Below, in pieces: positions 46,449 to 58,091 of a stretch of 64,000 nucleotides of DNA. Each line of letters starts with the position of its first letter. Position 1 is the first letter of the stretch. The translations under genes were made by a program, and so were the position numbers. This stretch comes from Timema cristinae. Lineage: Eukaryota > Arthropoda > Insecta > Phasmatodea > Timematidae. Location of the stretch: NCBI GenBank assembly GCA_039000515.1, contig JBCFYV010000012.1, positions 4,531,007 through 4,595,006 on the forward strand. Reading direction: 5' to 3'. Below the pieces are notes generated by a model. It had not been told where the DNA came from and searched no databases. It saw only the letters and a program-made list of their open reading frames with translations.

Positions 46449-46651
46449 TGTTATGTAGTCAGCCAGTAAGCTGTGAGTTTAGTTAGTATTTGCTCTATTT
46501 CTTTTCATTTCCGTTTCTGGGACTCTCGACCATGTAATGACGGTGCTAGGCTGAAGCATTTCTAATGGCATATTATATATATTACCATCATGTGTAATTC
46601 TTTCTCTAACGAATAACTTACTTAGTCCAAAACTATAGTAAGGTTACAACA
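46449..46651 (+). repeat. 3' LTR of the Gypsy element
   Basis: About 203 bp, starting TGTTATGTAGTCAGCC and ending ACAACA. Shares CATTTCCGTTTC, GGGACTCTC and ATTACCATCATGTGTAATTC with the 5' LTR. Confidence 0.93.
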
Positions 46652-47842
46652 ATCAACTGTTATGCTCAAAAACTTAATCTCATTCTTTCTCAGTTTGTGA
46701 ATCATTTAACAGAATGCAAGATATTTTTAAGACATTGCGTGGCAACCCAAATTTATTTTAACATTAATCGAAATGAATTAACGCTCTTAATCAATCTGAG
46801 GTATATAAATGGTTTCCAACAGTTGCCAGTACAAAGTGGAATTACATTTCCAGAATTGTGAACACGGTAATGAAAATAAAACAGAACTCATTCAGTTTTT
46901 TGAGAATATGACTGAAAATCCAGTTAGTTGGGAAACTGATGCTTTCGTGACTGCTAAAGAGTATCCGTCATTATTGAGAATTATCAGTTTCACCTTTCTA
47001 CTGAAGGTTTTCAGCAACATTTTTTTTCTCTCTTCAACACACTATTAAAAATTCTTCAAACCAAAACTTTCGATGTAAAATACTGCATCGATAAAGTAAA
47101 TGAGACGATTTCTCATCTCAAAGATGCTAGAAACAACTTTGAAGAGACGTATAGAAAATTAGAAGATGAAGACAATGTGGAAGCTCCTAAGTAGACGTAG
47201 AGAAGATGACTCATTGAATCCCAGAAATAAATATCTGTGTCTTTATAATGAAATTATTTACACCATTGTTGGGCAAATGGAGCTGAGGTTTAAGATCTTA
47301 ATGAGTTGTAATTTATTGAGCTGCTAGATTCAAAAAAGTTTCAAAGCTTCTAATCTCAATTTCCTGACAGTTTATTTTTGTCACTTAAGTCAAACTATGG
47401 TAGTCTTTTCAATGTTGGCAGTTTTTGGAGTGAATTAGTTTACAGACTATCAGACTTTTCAGACAAGACTGTGACTGAAATTATGAAGTTCCTGGAGGAA
47501 ACAGACTGAACAGAAGAAGCGTTCCAAGAAACATATAAATGGTGTTGTTTGGTATCAACAAGACCAGTAAGCATATTCACTGTTGTTTGAAACGTATTAA
47601 GATGACTGTGTGTGACACCCAGTGTGATAATAGGCTCTCAACACGTTCCCTGTTGTCATTTGAAAAAGGCTTGCTAGATGAACTTCAGAGTCAAAAATCA
47701 TTCTATGACGCTGTTGTCGACAAATTCATTCGGAAAGGTGACAAAAGGCTCGAACTAATACATACATATAGTCAAGATTCCACAATTAAGATTTTATTTA
47801 CTTGTTTATTTTTATTAATGTTTTTGTTTAATTTATATACTT

Positions 47843-48415
47843 ACTAGCTTTTACCCGTCGCGGCTTCGCCCGCAATAATTAATAAAATCTTTTAATTTTT
47901 AACTAAACTGTTTTGGTCAAAAATCAAACTTTATTTTTTTTCAAATATCTATGCGTTTTTCTCAGTTTTAGCTGTAAATAATTTTGCCGTATTTTAATTT
48001 TCACTTTTAAATAATTCATAATAAAAGAAATATATATTATTTACGTTATCAATTATAAATTTTAGGTTTTTACCTTCATAATTAGTAATATAAATAAATG
48101 AAATAATATTTTTTTCGAAATATATAGCTAAAAAAATCACATATTTATTAATATGAAACTACGTCACACTAATTACTATGTACTCTAATTACAAAATATT
48201 AAATCGCAAATTCTTAAATAACATCATTTTAATCCCATTATAATCATATATTTATTATTATTTAAAATCAATGGTTGGGAATAGTCCTATATGTTATTCC
48301 AAGACATATTCTACCAACGTACAAAATTTCATTCGAATCTGTTCAGCAGTTTTGGCGTGATTGAGCAACAAACATCCAAACACACAAACTTTCGCATTTA
48401 TAATATTAGTAAGAT
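47843..48415 (+). mobile_element. SINE-like element with RTE-type 3' end
   Basis: Starts ACTAGCTTTTACCCGTCGCG, GCTTCGCCCGC and ends TTTATAATATTAGTAAGAT after CGAATCTGTTCAGCAGTTTT, GGCGTGATTGAGCAAC. This head and tail are seen in a widespread invertebrate non-autonomous family thought to use RTE LINEs. Interior AT-rich and non-coding. It begins about 70 bp after the hAT 3 C-terminus. Confidence 0.8.
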
Positions 48416-48900
48416 TTATGTATTTATTTGTTTATTTCATGTCTAAATATTGTTAATCGGTTGAAGTGAGCTAAATTGCGTAGCCTATGACCTGTAAAAA
48501 TTTAATTGCCACATATTGTATATTATATGGAGAGTATTTCTCTTTAGCCCCATAATGAAAGTGTCTTCGAAACTAGTCCTGTTTGAGAAAACTCACAGCA
48601 CGCCACTACCAAAATCCGTCATCCACTGTTTGTAAAAACATTCATTTTGAAACCATCTTTCTTTCCAAACAGTTTCTTGTATTTGTCAAAGTTTGTCCTA
48701 CTTCACCCACTAGTAGTTTTACAAGTAATGATTTTTCTCATTGATGTTATCAATTCAATATTTTCAACCCTCGTTGCTTTTTAACGACATCCAAGGCACA
48801 CACCTCATTGATCAGCAAACATCGATAGTTGAAAATCATCGACCAATAAACATAGAAAATAGAAGTTTTGAAAACATCGATATTCGATGTCCATCCCTAG
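48416..48900. other. Intergenic with a possible hAT-type right end
   Basis: ATCGATATTCGATGTCCATC and CCTAG at about 48875-48900 resembles the complement of a hAT CTAGGGATGG terminus. No left partner seen. Confidence 0.35.
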
Positions 48901-48904
48901 AATC

Positions 48905-49280
48905 AACCTTTCAAAAGGGAAATGACCCTAGCTTTTATTGAAGCTTACCGATCTTTACCTGAATTTTGGGATATGAAAATCAGCATTACAGCAACAAAGA
49001 AAAGGCAGCGGTTTATGACAACTTTGTTGAGAAACTGAAAATGCTAGAGTCAAATGCATCTCGAGAAAGCGTTGTGAAAAAAATTAATGATTTGCGTTCA
49101 ACTTTTCAGAAAGAATTTAAAAGAGGAATGACTCAAAAGTATCAGGAACTTCACCCGACGATTTGTACATACCGTCACTCTGGTACTACAATGAGTTGCT
49201 GTTACTTGTCTAACAGGAAACTCCTGACAAGAATTTGTCAACTGTTAGTGCTGTAAGTGGACCACCAATCGGAAACTAGG
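48905..49280 (+). pseudogene. MADF-domain protein relic
   Basis: Frame-shifted pieces follow the MADF order: FIEAYRSLPEFWDM, HYSNKEKAAVYDNFVEKLK, ASRESVVKKINDLRSTFQKE and, after a frameshift near 49140, SPDDLYIPSLWYYNELL, with a stop and then QETPDKNLST. MADF domains bind DNA and occur both in host regulators and in transposon accessory genes; this one cannot be tied to a particular element. It is not a copy of the Harbinger MADF at 12611-14426, whose sequence differs. Confidence 0.8.
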
Positions 49281-50145
49281 AAAGCATCAAATAGTTTATA
49301 TATAATCTTCTACATCAATTTCTAGCGATTCTTTCAACCGATGAGTATCACATTATAATATAGCTATCCCTGTTTAAAAACCACTTCTTGTTCCACATTT
49401 TACATTTTGTTTTCCTCTTTTATGATAACATTATGGCTGACGATGCGGCTAGTAAATAACAAGTGACAGCCTTGTTTTATCTACCGTAACTATTAGACAC
49501 TCGCACAATAACACAACTGACGAACCTGATGGGAAAGTTGTGCTTTGCCAAAGAACATTCGCTTCAGTTTTCCGTACAGTTATTTTACAACGTTAAACTG
49601 CACCGTTTAACTAATAGTGTGTGGGCACCTTTAGAGCTAGCATCTGATTTCATTACCAGATATAGATCGTTGTTGGTGTTGACAAACAAGAAAATTACTT
49701 TTATATCAATATATCCATTTATCTAAATTTTAAATTAAGTCATAATAAAAAGGGATTTTAAATGTTCCTTGAAACATAAATAGCTAATAACGTAACTATT
49801 CAAATACATTGATATAAATGCCCAAATAATTGTTCGAATCAATGTTCTCATTATAATGTAATACAAATGGTATTGTATCTTCCGAAATACTAAATATTTG
49901 AGAAGCACACATAAAGCATACCAAATCATGAATATAATATTTACACTAAATATAATTTTAAATACATTCTATTATATTACTACATAAGTGACTGTACTCA
50001 TAAAACATTCCGCATGGTTTGTTCAGGTGGTCCACAATAACTGTGTACTAACTTTTATTGAGTCCCTAGAAGTTAATTAAATGCTGGCTAGATGGCAGTA
50101 TCTCCTGATTTTTTTTTATCAGAGAATATCATATTTAGTGATGGG
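49281..50145. other. AT-rich intergenic
   Basis: No gene recognised. Confidence 0.45.
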
Positions 50146-50300
50146 TCAAACCAGCTCGTTGACGTGAGCTAGCTCACATAAGCTCGCTCACTCAAAAGAG
50201 TGGTTCATGCCACCCTTATCTATGGGTTCATGAAAAGACGTTCATATGAGTCATTTCGTTCACCACATGTCTGGCTCGCTTCCAATCCCTTCACCCCTTC
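50146..50300. repeat. Possible hAT left end with short internal repeats
   Basis: TTAGTGATGGGTCAAACC resembles a hAT terminus and is followed by GAGCTAGCTCACATAAGCTC palindromic motifs. The opposite end may lie near or beyond the assembly gap. Confidence 0.4.
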
Positions 50301-50596
50301 CTCTCCATAACTTGACGAGCGACTATTTAACATAGTTCTCACAATTTCCGTTCCGAGCATGCAAATCTGTCCCTTCCCTTTCAACTGATGAACGAATTAG
50401 TATTTATGTGTAATTTATCCGAAGCCTATTGCGTTTGATTTTGTAATTTTATTACTTACACATATTACTTATAATAATTAACCTTAGCATATAACCTTTA
50501 GTTATAACCTATAGTTTAATATTGAAGGCAGTGCTGCAATCTAGTAGCGATAGTAAGCATCTATAGTTTTTTTTGTAGTAACGAACGAAGAACGAC

Positions 50597-50830
50597 AGAA
50601 TAGTCGTGAATGAAAAACAGTCTGACTCTTTCAAAGAGTCGTGAATGACCAAAACTCCCGACTCTTTACAAAACGAATGAACGAGAGCGAAAAAAAAGTA
50701 TTGAATGACAAAAACTTATTTTCCAGAACAAATGAACGAGAGCGAAAAAAAGAATCATGAATGACAAAAATTCCTGACTCCTTCCAGAACGAATAAACGA
50801 GAGTGGAAAGAGTTGTGAATGACGACAACT
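50597..50830. repeat. Imperfect tandem array, about 60-bp unit
   Basis: GTGAATGAC or TTGAATGAC followed by AAAAAC-type and GACTC-type segments, AACGAATGAACGAGAGCG and an A-run recurs about four times. Confidence 0.85.
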
Positions 50831-51059
50831 CTCTAAGCTCAGCGAAGAAACGTAGTTGGAAATAGTGCAGAAGCGATGCGTTGATCGCTAATACTAGCTA
50901 AATCAAACCCAACATTGAACGAAAACGCAAAGTGAGCAGTCAGACATTATGAGAGCGAATGAGTGAAAAGAAGAGATGTAAAGAAACATCAAATTGCACG
51001 AAGTCTCCTGTAAGGTATCACTTCTCACATGGACACAAAGTAATGATCAGGTAAAAGGG

Positions 51060-51159
51060 NNNNNNNNNNNNNNNNNNNNNNNNNNNNNNNNNNNNNNNNN
51101 NNNNNNNNNNNNNNNNNNNNNNNNNNNNNNNNNNNNNNNNNNNNNNNNNNNNNNNNNNN
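51060..51159. other. Assembly gap, 100 N
   Basis: Exactly 100 undetermined bases, a standard placeholder for unknown length. It lies beside repeat-rich sequence. Any open frame through it is meaningless. Confidence 1.
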
Positions 51160-51560
51160 TGAGTCACATTGAAGTGTTCTGATATTTTACTGCACCGCGA
51201 TGGACACCAATTGAAGTGTTCTGGTTCGGCGCGTTGAGCGTCGATTGAAGTTACACCGTTTAATTAGCTGGTAATTGCCCGTGGTTGAGCACTAATTAAA
51301 TAGGTCCGGTTTTTTGATGTTGTGAGTTAATTGGTATTTATAGCCCCGTGATCGAGCGCCAATTAAAGAATTATAATTAATACACACTTATTATTCTTGA
51401 CATGTTTTTTATTTCTGAATCTGTTTATTTAATGAGAAAATAGATCATGTCGTTGAAATATATACGCGGCCTATAGTATGAGCGCGGACAGGTGTTGCTG
51501 GACGCCAAGTGCCCAAGTGAGTTCTGTCAGTTCTGGACACCAACTGCCCTTACATTGCAC
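51160..51560 (+). repeat. Irregular repeats around GAGCGCCAATTRAAG
   Basis: Variants GGACACCAATTGAAG, GAGCGTCGATTGAAG, GAGCACTAATTAAA, GAGCGCCAATTAAAG and later GGACGCCAAGTGCCC occur at intervals of roughly 40-60 bp. The array probably continues into the gap. Confidence 0.55.
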
Positions 51561-53514
51561 CATCCTTCGTATATATCCATTGCTCATGGAAGCTTCGAGA
51601 AGGTTTAGTTTAGAAAAACAAAATACAAGATAAAAACATCTCTGTTTTACTGGGAGGTTCTAGAGCCGGAAACTGACTCAAATTACCTTTTAAAATCTCT
51701 CTTCGAACCTTCGAGAAGAGGAAGTTATTATTTGAAATATTATATTGTAAACCTGACTTGACTAATGTCACGTGCGTGACGTCACTGATCAGTGGCTTTT
51801 GCCTTCTTAGAAGAAGAAGTGCTTTAAGCGCCATTTAATATACTATATAATTTAAATGAAATAAGATACGTTTATAAAATTAGGACGATATTATTGTCAA
51901 TGCTTTCACATATTCTTTAGGGGCAAATCAATTACATTACAACATTATCCACAAAAAGTAAAAAAAAAAAAAAACTGTAGTATGTAATCTGCTTTTATTT
52001 AGCTAGTGAATATTTACTTTCCAATTAAAGTGTAAATTCTCAAGTAACCAATTGTTTAATTGCTTCGGCTTCATCCGGTATGTTGTTTTAACTACCAAGA
52101 ATTTGGTATTGGTCTACGCAAAGCTTTCTCTCACTCCAGGGTACAATATGATAAAGGTGAATTTTTAAGGAAAAACACCAGAAACCATCTAAAAATGGTA
52201 CGGGGATGAAAAAAAAACACGAAAGGTGTTACCCCACTCTCAAGGGTCCGGGTCAAGGCAGAATGTGCCGGTCTAGTGTGCTTGCATTCAAACAACCTCG
52301 CCAGTGTCAACTGCCGTTCCCCGCCCCGGAAGGACTGGTCGGCGACCCGTCACTCCCCTTACATACCCCATGATGTATGAGTATAGCAACATTCAGAGTG
52401 GGATGTTAGCTTGTACACACCGTTGAATTTATATATATATAGATAGATAGATAGATAGATATTCATTTCTGTTGTTTCGGTAAGACCAGTCACTTGTTTA
52501 GTATTTACTTTCTTGGGAAAAGGGTGAGTGGGAAAGGTTATGGTTGGGGATGGACCAGAAAAGTCCCTCATACCCTTTATTAACGTTTAATAATTTGATA
52601 ATAAACTAAATATAAATACTTAAATAATTATTTTAACTTGTTGCATTACGATATAGTTTAATCTGCCACATGCAGTCAATGATGAAAATATCTTTTAAGA
52701 TAATAAGTTAAATACAATAAAATTGGTTTGGATTATTTTTCCATTTAATATATTGTACTTAACTCATTATTTATTTCTCCAAGTGTTTCACACACTACCA
52801 ATTCCCGCTGAGGGCTGTTTTATAATATTTTGTTTTAAGGTTACTTGAGGAAGCTGTCCCCGGAGAGCCCATTGGGGATGACGTGGGGTTTGTTCTCTGT
52901 AAATGTGTAAAGTGTTAAATGTATGATTATAATGTTAGCATAGAGGTGATAAAATAATAATAATCAACTCATTATGTTAAGCATTCTGTGAATTACTGCT
53001 TGATGCTGATCAAATCATGTCGTAATAGTAAAAAATATTAGTTTAATAATTATGTATACGAGTAATTTATATTTAATTTTGGTCAAATTACCCAATTTCA
53101 ATTTTATAAAATTTAACACTGTGGTAAAACACACTCATCTGTAGCTCTTCAACGAACAAGTCCATAGTCTACGTTTCTTGATGTCACAGGCTACGAAAAT
53201 ATACGGCTACAGTCGATACACGATCGTGTGACTTAGATGATTCTTTATGATAGATGTAGCAAAGTTAAAAATATGTCATTAGTAGTTAATGATTCAATAA
53301 TATTAATACATCTTCATATAGAATCTAACGTCTTGAAACTGCGCGTTTTAGTTGTGATTAAATGTACTGTATTAAGTGACAATTTAAGAGGTAGTAGGTA
53401 GGTGGTAAATAAACCCAGGACACTCCCCTCCGCTTCGCGTCTGTGAGTAGTTTCAACGCAAGGGCCTGTGTCGTCCTAGTTTTAGATACATTCCAGTTCG
53501 TAAATTATAAAAAT
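51561..53514. other. Intergenic, (ATAG)n at about 52435-52461
   Basis: A GC-richer patch at 52240-52350 encodes nothing recognised. Remaining sequence AT-rich. Confidence 0.45.
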
Positions 53515-53592
53515 GACACCTGGTCATGGGAATCGAACCCGGGACTCTTGGCTTTGCGCACTAATTTATCCGGGATCCGTCCCGCGTTGAGT
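53515..53592 (-). repeat. tRNA-like SINE head fragment
   Basis: On -, AGAGTCCCGGGTTCGATTCC is a good B box, preceded by AGTGCGCAAAGCC-type sequence. No full cloverleaf. Confidence 0.5.
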
Positions 53593-54815
53593 CCTTCACT
53601 CTACTAATTCTCGCTAGTCATGTACTGAACACTCCGATTAGTCTGACAGGTAGCAAACTACTCTGTGTGCCCAATGGGTGTGGGGGGAATTTAATTTTGG
53701 GAAGGTTCATAATTATAAGGTTATTACAAAGATGTTTAGACTTCTGAAAAATAAGAAAGTTATTCTAAAAAGTAGTAGTGGAACATTATTTGGGAGAGAG
53801 AGGGGAAGAGGGGTAAATAAAAGTGTTTTTTTAGGAAATATTCTCCCCCCATGTCCCCCTCAGCTAACGTTGGATGCCCAAGAAGCTATTTGAAGTGTTC
53901 TTCACTCGACATATTTTTGAAACGTGGATTCTTTTAGATTATAAACTATTATTTTTTAAACTCGAATTGTATAATCAAATTACGATAACTAGATTCACAA
54001 AATGATTTCTTTAAACACTCTTTTGCTATACACATTAAAAATTTAGGGGAGATGTGGGGGGTTTGAAACCCATAACCCCCTCGCTACGCCCATGCTATAT
54101 ATAGTTGAACCATGCAAGTTAAGCCTGCTACCTTTTAGGGTAGACTAAGTGTACGTATCAACCCGTAAAGACGGCAACTTAATGGACCTTTAAACTAGAC
54201 ATGATTAAATACTTAGTATTTTTCTTACAAACCATGTAAATAACATAATCAAGTATAATACCATATCAATGTTTAATGTAGGTTTTATATTAATACAATT
54301 TTATTCAAACCACAGCAAAAAAGCTTGTTAATTAATTTTCAACTTTTTAATTCTATATAGCAAAAATAAATTTTATCTATGGTTGATAAACAACCTCGCG
54401 TCCAAATTATGTAAAATTCAACTATGAAATTGTATCAATTTATTCTTATGTGTGTCAAAAGTGCCATTAGGTATTAACTATTGGCTTTACTGGTCTAGAA
54501 TTTGTTTTCATTTAAGGCAATCTATATAGCTTTAATGTATGTTACTATATTTTTGGGAGAAAGTTATTTTTGTGTGAAAAAAATATAAACTTCAATCTAA
54601 TACAAATTAGCTATACATTTAAGTCTTCATTACTTAAAATTACCAAACTGATGGTAAAAGTTGTATGTTTTTAAACATGGGTTTTGATTACTCTGGAAAT
54701 ATTGGAGGCTCAAAATAGTTCCAGACCCCCAAGATAAAACAAGGGGCTCAAGTCCCCCAAACCCCCTGATTATTATCTTAAAAGTAAAGGCCAAAATTAC
54801 TGCTAACCAAGCATA
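53593..54815. other. Intergenic with a hAT-like CCCCCTCGCTACGCCC end
   Basis: ACCCCCTCGCTACGCCCATG at about 54079-54093 matches a terminus common to many animal DNA transposons. A G-rich counterpart (GGGTGTGGGGGG near 53675) is weak. Confidence 0.4.
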
Positions 54816-54945
54816 CCACTCTTGTGAGAAACCGGGGTTTAAATCCTGGTTATTGTGGGCTGGGAGTGGTTTTATTCCTATCCAATATATCTCATGCGCA
54901 TTTCCCTCACGCTTCAACCTATTTATCTGTCAACTTTGGCCACAC
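54816..54945 (+). mobile_element. SINE family F2 fragment
   Basis: GAGAAACCGGGGTTTAAATC, then GGGAGTGGTTTTATTCC and CATTTCCCTCACGC, follow the F2 head-to-body order. Confidence 0.6.
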
Positions 54946-55085
54946 TGGTGGTCGCACAGTTTAAGGTACCAGATTCGTGATATGTTGTATTGCTGTCAAC
55001 GGTAAAGTTGAGGTTCAATTCTCGGTCGATTGCATTAAGGAGTGGTTTTCCACATGTGATCTTTTTTTTTCGCTCTAATACAGAC
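54946..55085 (+). mobile_element. Second adjacent F2-like SINE fragment
   Basis: CACACTGGTGGTCGCACAGT is followed by GAGGTTCAATTCTCGGTCG (B box) and GGAGTGGTTTTCCAC. Head to tail with the previous fragment. Confidence 0.6.
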
Positions 55086-55229
55086 ATACCTCCCTAAAAA
55101 AATAAAAAGAATATAAAAATTAAATGAAAAATAGCAAATTCCTTTGGTGAGATTGTATATATGGTTGTTATAAGGCAGCAATAAGCTGGTAAAAAAACTT
55201 ATAAATACAAAATAATTGTGAATAAGGCT

Positions 55230-55430
55230 TCATTATATGGACGCATGCGCGCTGCACACTATTGAAGCCACACGGGGTGGAAAAGGGTGAGGGGACATAT
55301 CTGTCGCGGTGCCACTGACGCCGGATTTGCAGTGTGCGTCGTGGCGCCGAGTCAATGTACTGCCCCGGGGCCGTCTAGCCGCGTGGTCTAGAGTTCGACA
55401 CACCGTCAAACAGGCGTTGCTTTTAATCTA
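55230..55430 (+). promoter_or_regulatory. GC/CpG-rich island, possible upstream region of the claudin-like gene
   Basis: Strong local rise in GC and CpG (TCGTGGCGCCGAG, CCCCGGGGCCG) in AT-rich sequence, about 1.9 kb before the claudin-like start. It might be a promoter or 5' non-coding exon, or a SINE head (CTAGCCGCGTGGTCTAGAG). The sequence does not decide. Confidence 0.25.
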
Positions 55431-57300
55431 GCCAGTTCGTTCATATACACACACACACACATACACTTTAAACTTGCTTATATGATTCAACAAATTTAAT
55501 ATAGTCTTTGAAATTAGTGCCCATTCCAAAACGAAATAAAAAATGTAAGTTAATTTGAGATTGAACACATTTGTGGAGAATATAATTGGTGGAATAAGAA
55601 TTATTATAAAATACAATTATATGAAAACCGAAAAATAACTTTAACTTTCTTAAATTACTAAGTAGACGATTTATAATTCAATTGGTGAACAATAACTGCA
55701 GCACAGATAAGTTAATCATCAATTAAATTGGTAAGTGATAATGAAATTGATACAATGTGTGTGTGTGGGATCTTTCCAGACCTAATGTATAACAGTATTA
55801 AATAACTAAAGTATTTTTAGTATTAAACTTGGGTTGGTGCTCATAAAAATAAAACACACATATATTTTGTATTTAATGATTAATTTAATGTTGATTTCAG
55901 ATCCTTTACCGTACGAATTAAAATCAAGGTCAATATATTCAGAACAGATTTAGGATAGCATGAAGTGGTGGTCTTGAGAATGAATTAACTGAATTAGATC
56001 AGTTTAAACTACGCTTGATTAGCAATTATGTTAACTAATTGATCAAGAAAAGATAAAAACGCATGACTGTTAAAAAAATTAATATGAATTTAAAGAAAAA
56101 TAACATTCAAACAACAAAGCTAATAGTGTTGTTTACTGAGAGGCCAAAGTTTTACTTATACATTTTAATAACTAAATTTATACCTAGCAGGATTACAAAG
56201 AGCTTCATTGGTCATACCATACTGTAGATTGTAGTTTGAGCCGAGTACACATTTATTTTGTAGGCCTATGGGTTGATAAAATCCACTAAGAAAAATTTAC
56301 AAATAATTTCCTTCTAAAAGTATTAAATAATGTATTTAAATACAATATAGTAATCATGACACCTGTCAAAGCCACTAATCAACTCATAAAATAATTTCCG
56401 AAACTATACAAACAAATATGAAATCTAAAACGATAAAACAGCAATGAATTGTTTCTTTATTTCTATGTAGAACCCAATTTCTACCATTAACACTAACTCG
56501 CCTGAAAAGGAATATTTAAGTAGAGTGTTTTCAGAAATGAGCAAAGTTCGGGCTAAAATGAAAAAGGCAGATTTAGTGGGTGAAATACCTGTACTGCAAG
56601 CTTTATAGAATGCTTTAGTGGTCCACTGAATGTTTACCGGCTAGACATTTTGAAACAATATGTATCGAGTTATTTAAAAAATCATATTAAAATACTGAAA
56701 TTTTGATGTGACTGTGGCTATGCATTGGTGTACTTTGTAAACAAATAACATTGTTCAAATTATATTAGTGCTTTACTTTTTCATATAAAAAATATGACGT
56801 GACCTTGAGAAAAACTTTTAAAAAACGAGATCAAGACTGTAAATGGGAGAGCCTTAGAGTAAATAAATAATTATATTCAACTCAACTTTTCTCATTCCGC
56901 GTAGAGTTAGTAAATGCCTGTTGGCCTTAAGAAGACGTATTCGGACGAGGATTGATTTAATTTCCTACCTTTAAAATCCAGAAGGTTTTATTTTAAAATG
57001 TGATTTATGCCAAAATGGAGGTGAAAGATATCAACATGTCTCTATTGGATTAAACCTTACATTTTGAGTTTAATGGTTAAAACAAATTGAATAAAGGGTG
57101 AAACTCTCTCAAGGACGTTTCAACCAAGTTTCAAAGTTTTAAGAATAAAGAAAATTAATAGAAATATAAGATCTAGTCTTCCTTTAATATTTTGTTTTTA
57201 TTCAAGTAACGACTTGAAATATTAAGATATTAGGTGACTGAGGGTCTTAGAAGCTTCATTACTGCCGCTCCCACAAGTACCACAGTGTGAGGATATCTCA
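55431..57300. other. AT-rich sequence, no gene recognised
   Basis: Contains a short (AC)n at about 55446-55462. Presumably upstream sequence of the exon at 57346. Confidence 0.45.
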
Positions 57301-57345
57301 CTACAAATAGGGCACTCAGTGGACGACTGACCTAGCTTCCTTCCG

Positions 57346-57715
57346 ATGGAGCAACCGGACGAGTCGCAGTGCAGAGTCCAACCGAGCGCGTGGTTTTTGC
57401 TCGGGACACTCACCCTGACAGCGCTAGCAACCACCATGCTCTGCGCGGCCATCATGACGGACCACTGGGAGCGTCTGACATGGGACCACGCCGTCGTGGA
57501 CAGGGTGACGCTCAACGTGTCAGCGCCGCGACGCAACAGGGCGGAGTGGCTTGTGGATGGCAGGGTAGCCAGGATCGTGTTCCTCCGAGAAGGGAGGTCC
57601 CAGGAGAGTGACAGGACGACGTTCAGGACTGTGGAGAGGTCGGAGATGCACCTGCCCGCCGTGTTCCTCGTGCCCATGCACGGCGGAATATGGACCATGT
57701 GTGTGTCCCTCACAG
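57346..57715 (+). CDS. Claudin/PMP22/stargazin-like membrane protein, first coding exon
   Basis: The ATG is the first after an in-frame TGA six codons upstream. Residues 1-14 are hydrophilic, and residues 15-38 (FLLGTLTLTALATTMLCAAI) form the first membrane span. A first extracellular loop follows, with TDHWE near the membrane, an NVS glycosylation site, and near the end PMHGGIWTMCV. The last resembles the GLW-x-x-C signature of the claudin/PMP22/calcium-channel-gamma superfamily. The frame crosses ACA|G GTGAG at 57712-57720, a good phase-1 donor, so three further spans should be in later exons, which were not found before 64000. Such proteins act in junctions or as channel subunits. GC-rich codons, no lesions, unlike every mobile-element frame here. 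Confidence 0.85.
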
Positions 57716-57734
57716 GTGAGACTTTGATGTAGGT

Positions 57735-57925
57735 GCACCATCTTACTCCCCTTCGGGATATCACTGGGTAGGGATGAAGAAGGTTTAATTTAGAGGGAAT
57801 TCCCCAATATCTACGTGGAGGATGATTATGAAAAGGAAAAATTCTCCAGTACATCCAACTGGAAATAGAACCCCGATCTCCCTGCCAACAGCTGTCCGGT
57901 TTATTTCCGCCACTGGCGTGGGTGA
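57735..57925 (-). mobile_element. SINE family F2 in the first intron of the claudin-like gene
   Basis: CCCCTTCGGGATATCACTGG, GGTAGGGATGAAGAAGG and ATAGAACCCCGATCTCCC follow F2 order on -. It begins about 20 bp after the donor. Confidence 0.75.
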
Positions 57926-57997
57926 GTGAAACAATAAAATGTCTGAAAAGTATTAAATTATAGATTATACTGCACACACGAATACAGCTTTTCAAAA

Positions 57998-58080
57998 AAT
58001 GGTTTTCCACTCTCCCTCCACGTAAGTGCGGTTACATTTACTATTGTACCTAATAGCATCATCCTTACCAATTTAACATA
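57998..58080 (+). mobile_element. SINE family F2 body fragment
   Basis: ATGGTTTTCCACTCTCCCTC and CACGTAAGTGCGG match F2 bodies at 9400 and 15955; head and tail are absent. Confidence 0.75.
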
Positions 58081-58091
58081 ATTTATGTATA

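Larger units (their letters stand above)
44202..46651 (+). mobile_element. Ty3/Gypsy element with LTRs, internally deleted, 2450 bp
   Basis: LTRs begin TGATATGTAGTC (44202) and TGTTATGTAGTC (46449) and the right one ends in ACAACA. A purine-rich tract GTGGGAGAG lies just before the 3' LTR. AGCGACGAG after the 5' LTR resembles the primer-binding site used by several Gypsy/Mag-like elements. ATCCA (44197-44201) and ATCAA (46652-46656) are a 5-bp target duplication with one mismatch. Inside, gag joins directly to the end of RNase H and integrase; protease and most of the reverse transcriptase are missing. Confidence 0.93.
43350..47780 (+). pseudogene. hAT transposase relic 3 (TTF / DUF4371), split by a Gypsy element
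   Basis: The 5' part (43405-44200) has a TTF finger (CWPCVLFE, then KMRHEKTQSH), DUF4371 blocks (LIDVCSFLAKQKLPFRGHDE, MLDETTDIAKLSQLP, ISSDRT) and a segment ending at LFI. The 3' part resumes at 46657 with CYAQKLNLILSQFVNH and ends with the dimerisation region (DNRLSTRSLLSFEKGLLDE, SFYDAVVDKF, near 47625-47750). Between them sits a Ty3/Gypsy element (44202-46651) inserted into the conserved H-CYAH motif. Independent stops and frameshifts occur on both sides, so the gene continued to decay. Confidence 0.92.

Noticed and set aside
50994..51182. Open frame across the N gap
   Set aside because: It contains undetermined residues and has no support on either side.
57222..58010. 262-codon open frame on - across the claudin-like exon
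   Set aside because: It is antisense to a well-started, well-spliced GC-rich exon, includes SINE sequence at its start, and shows no domain. GC-rich exons commonly leave open antisense frames.
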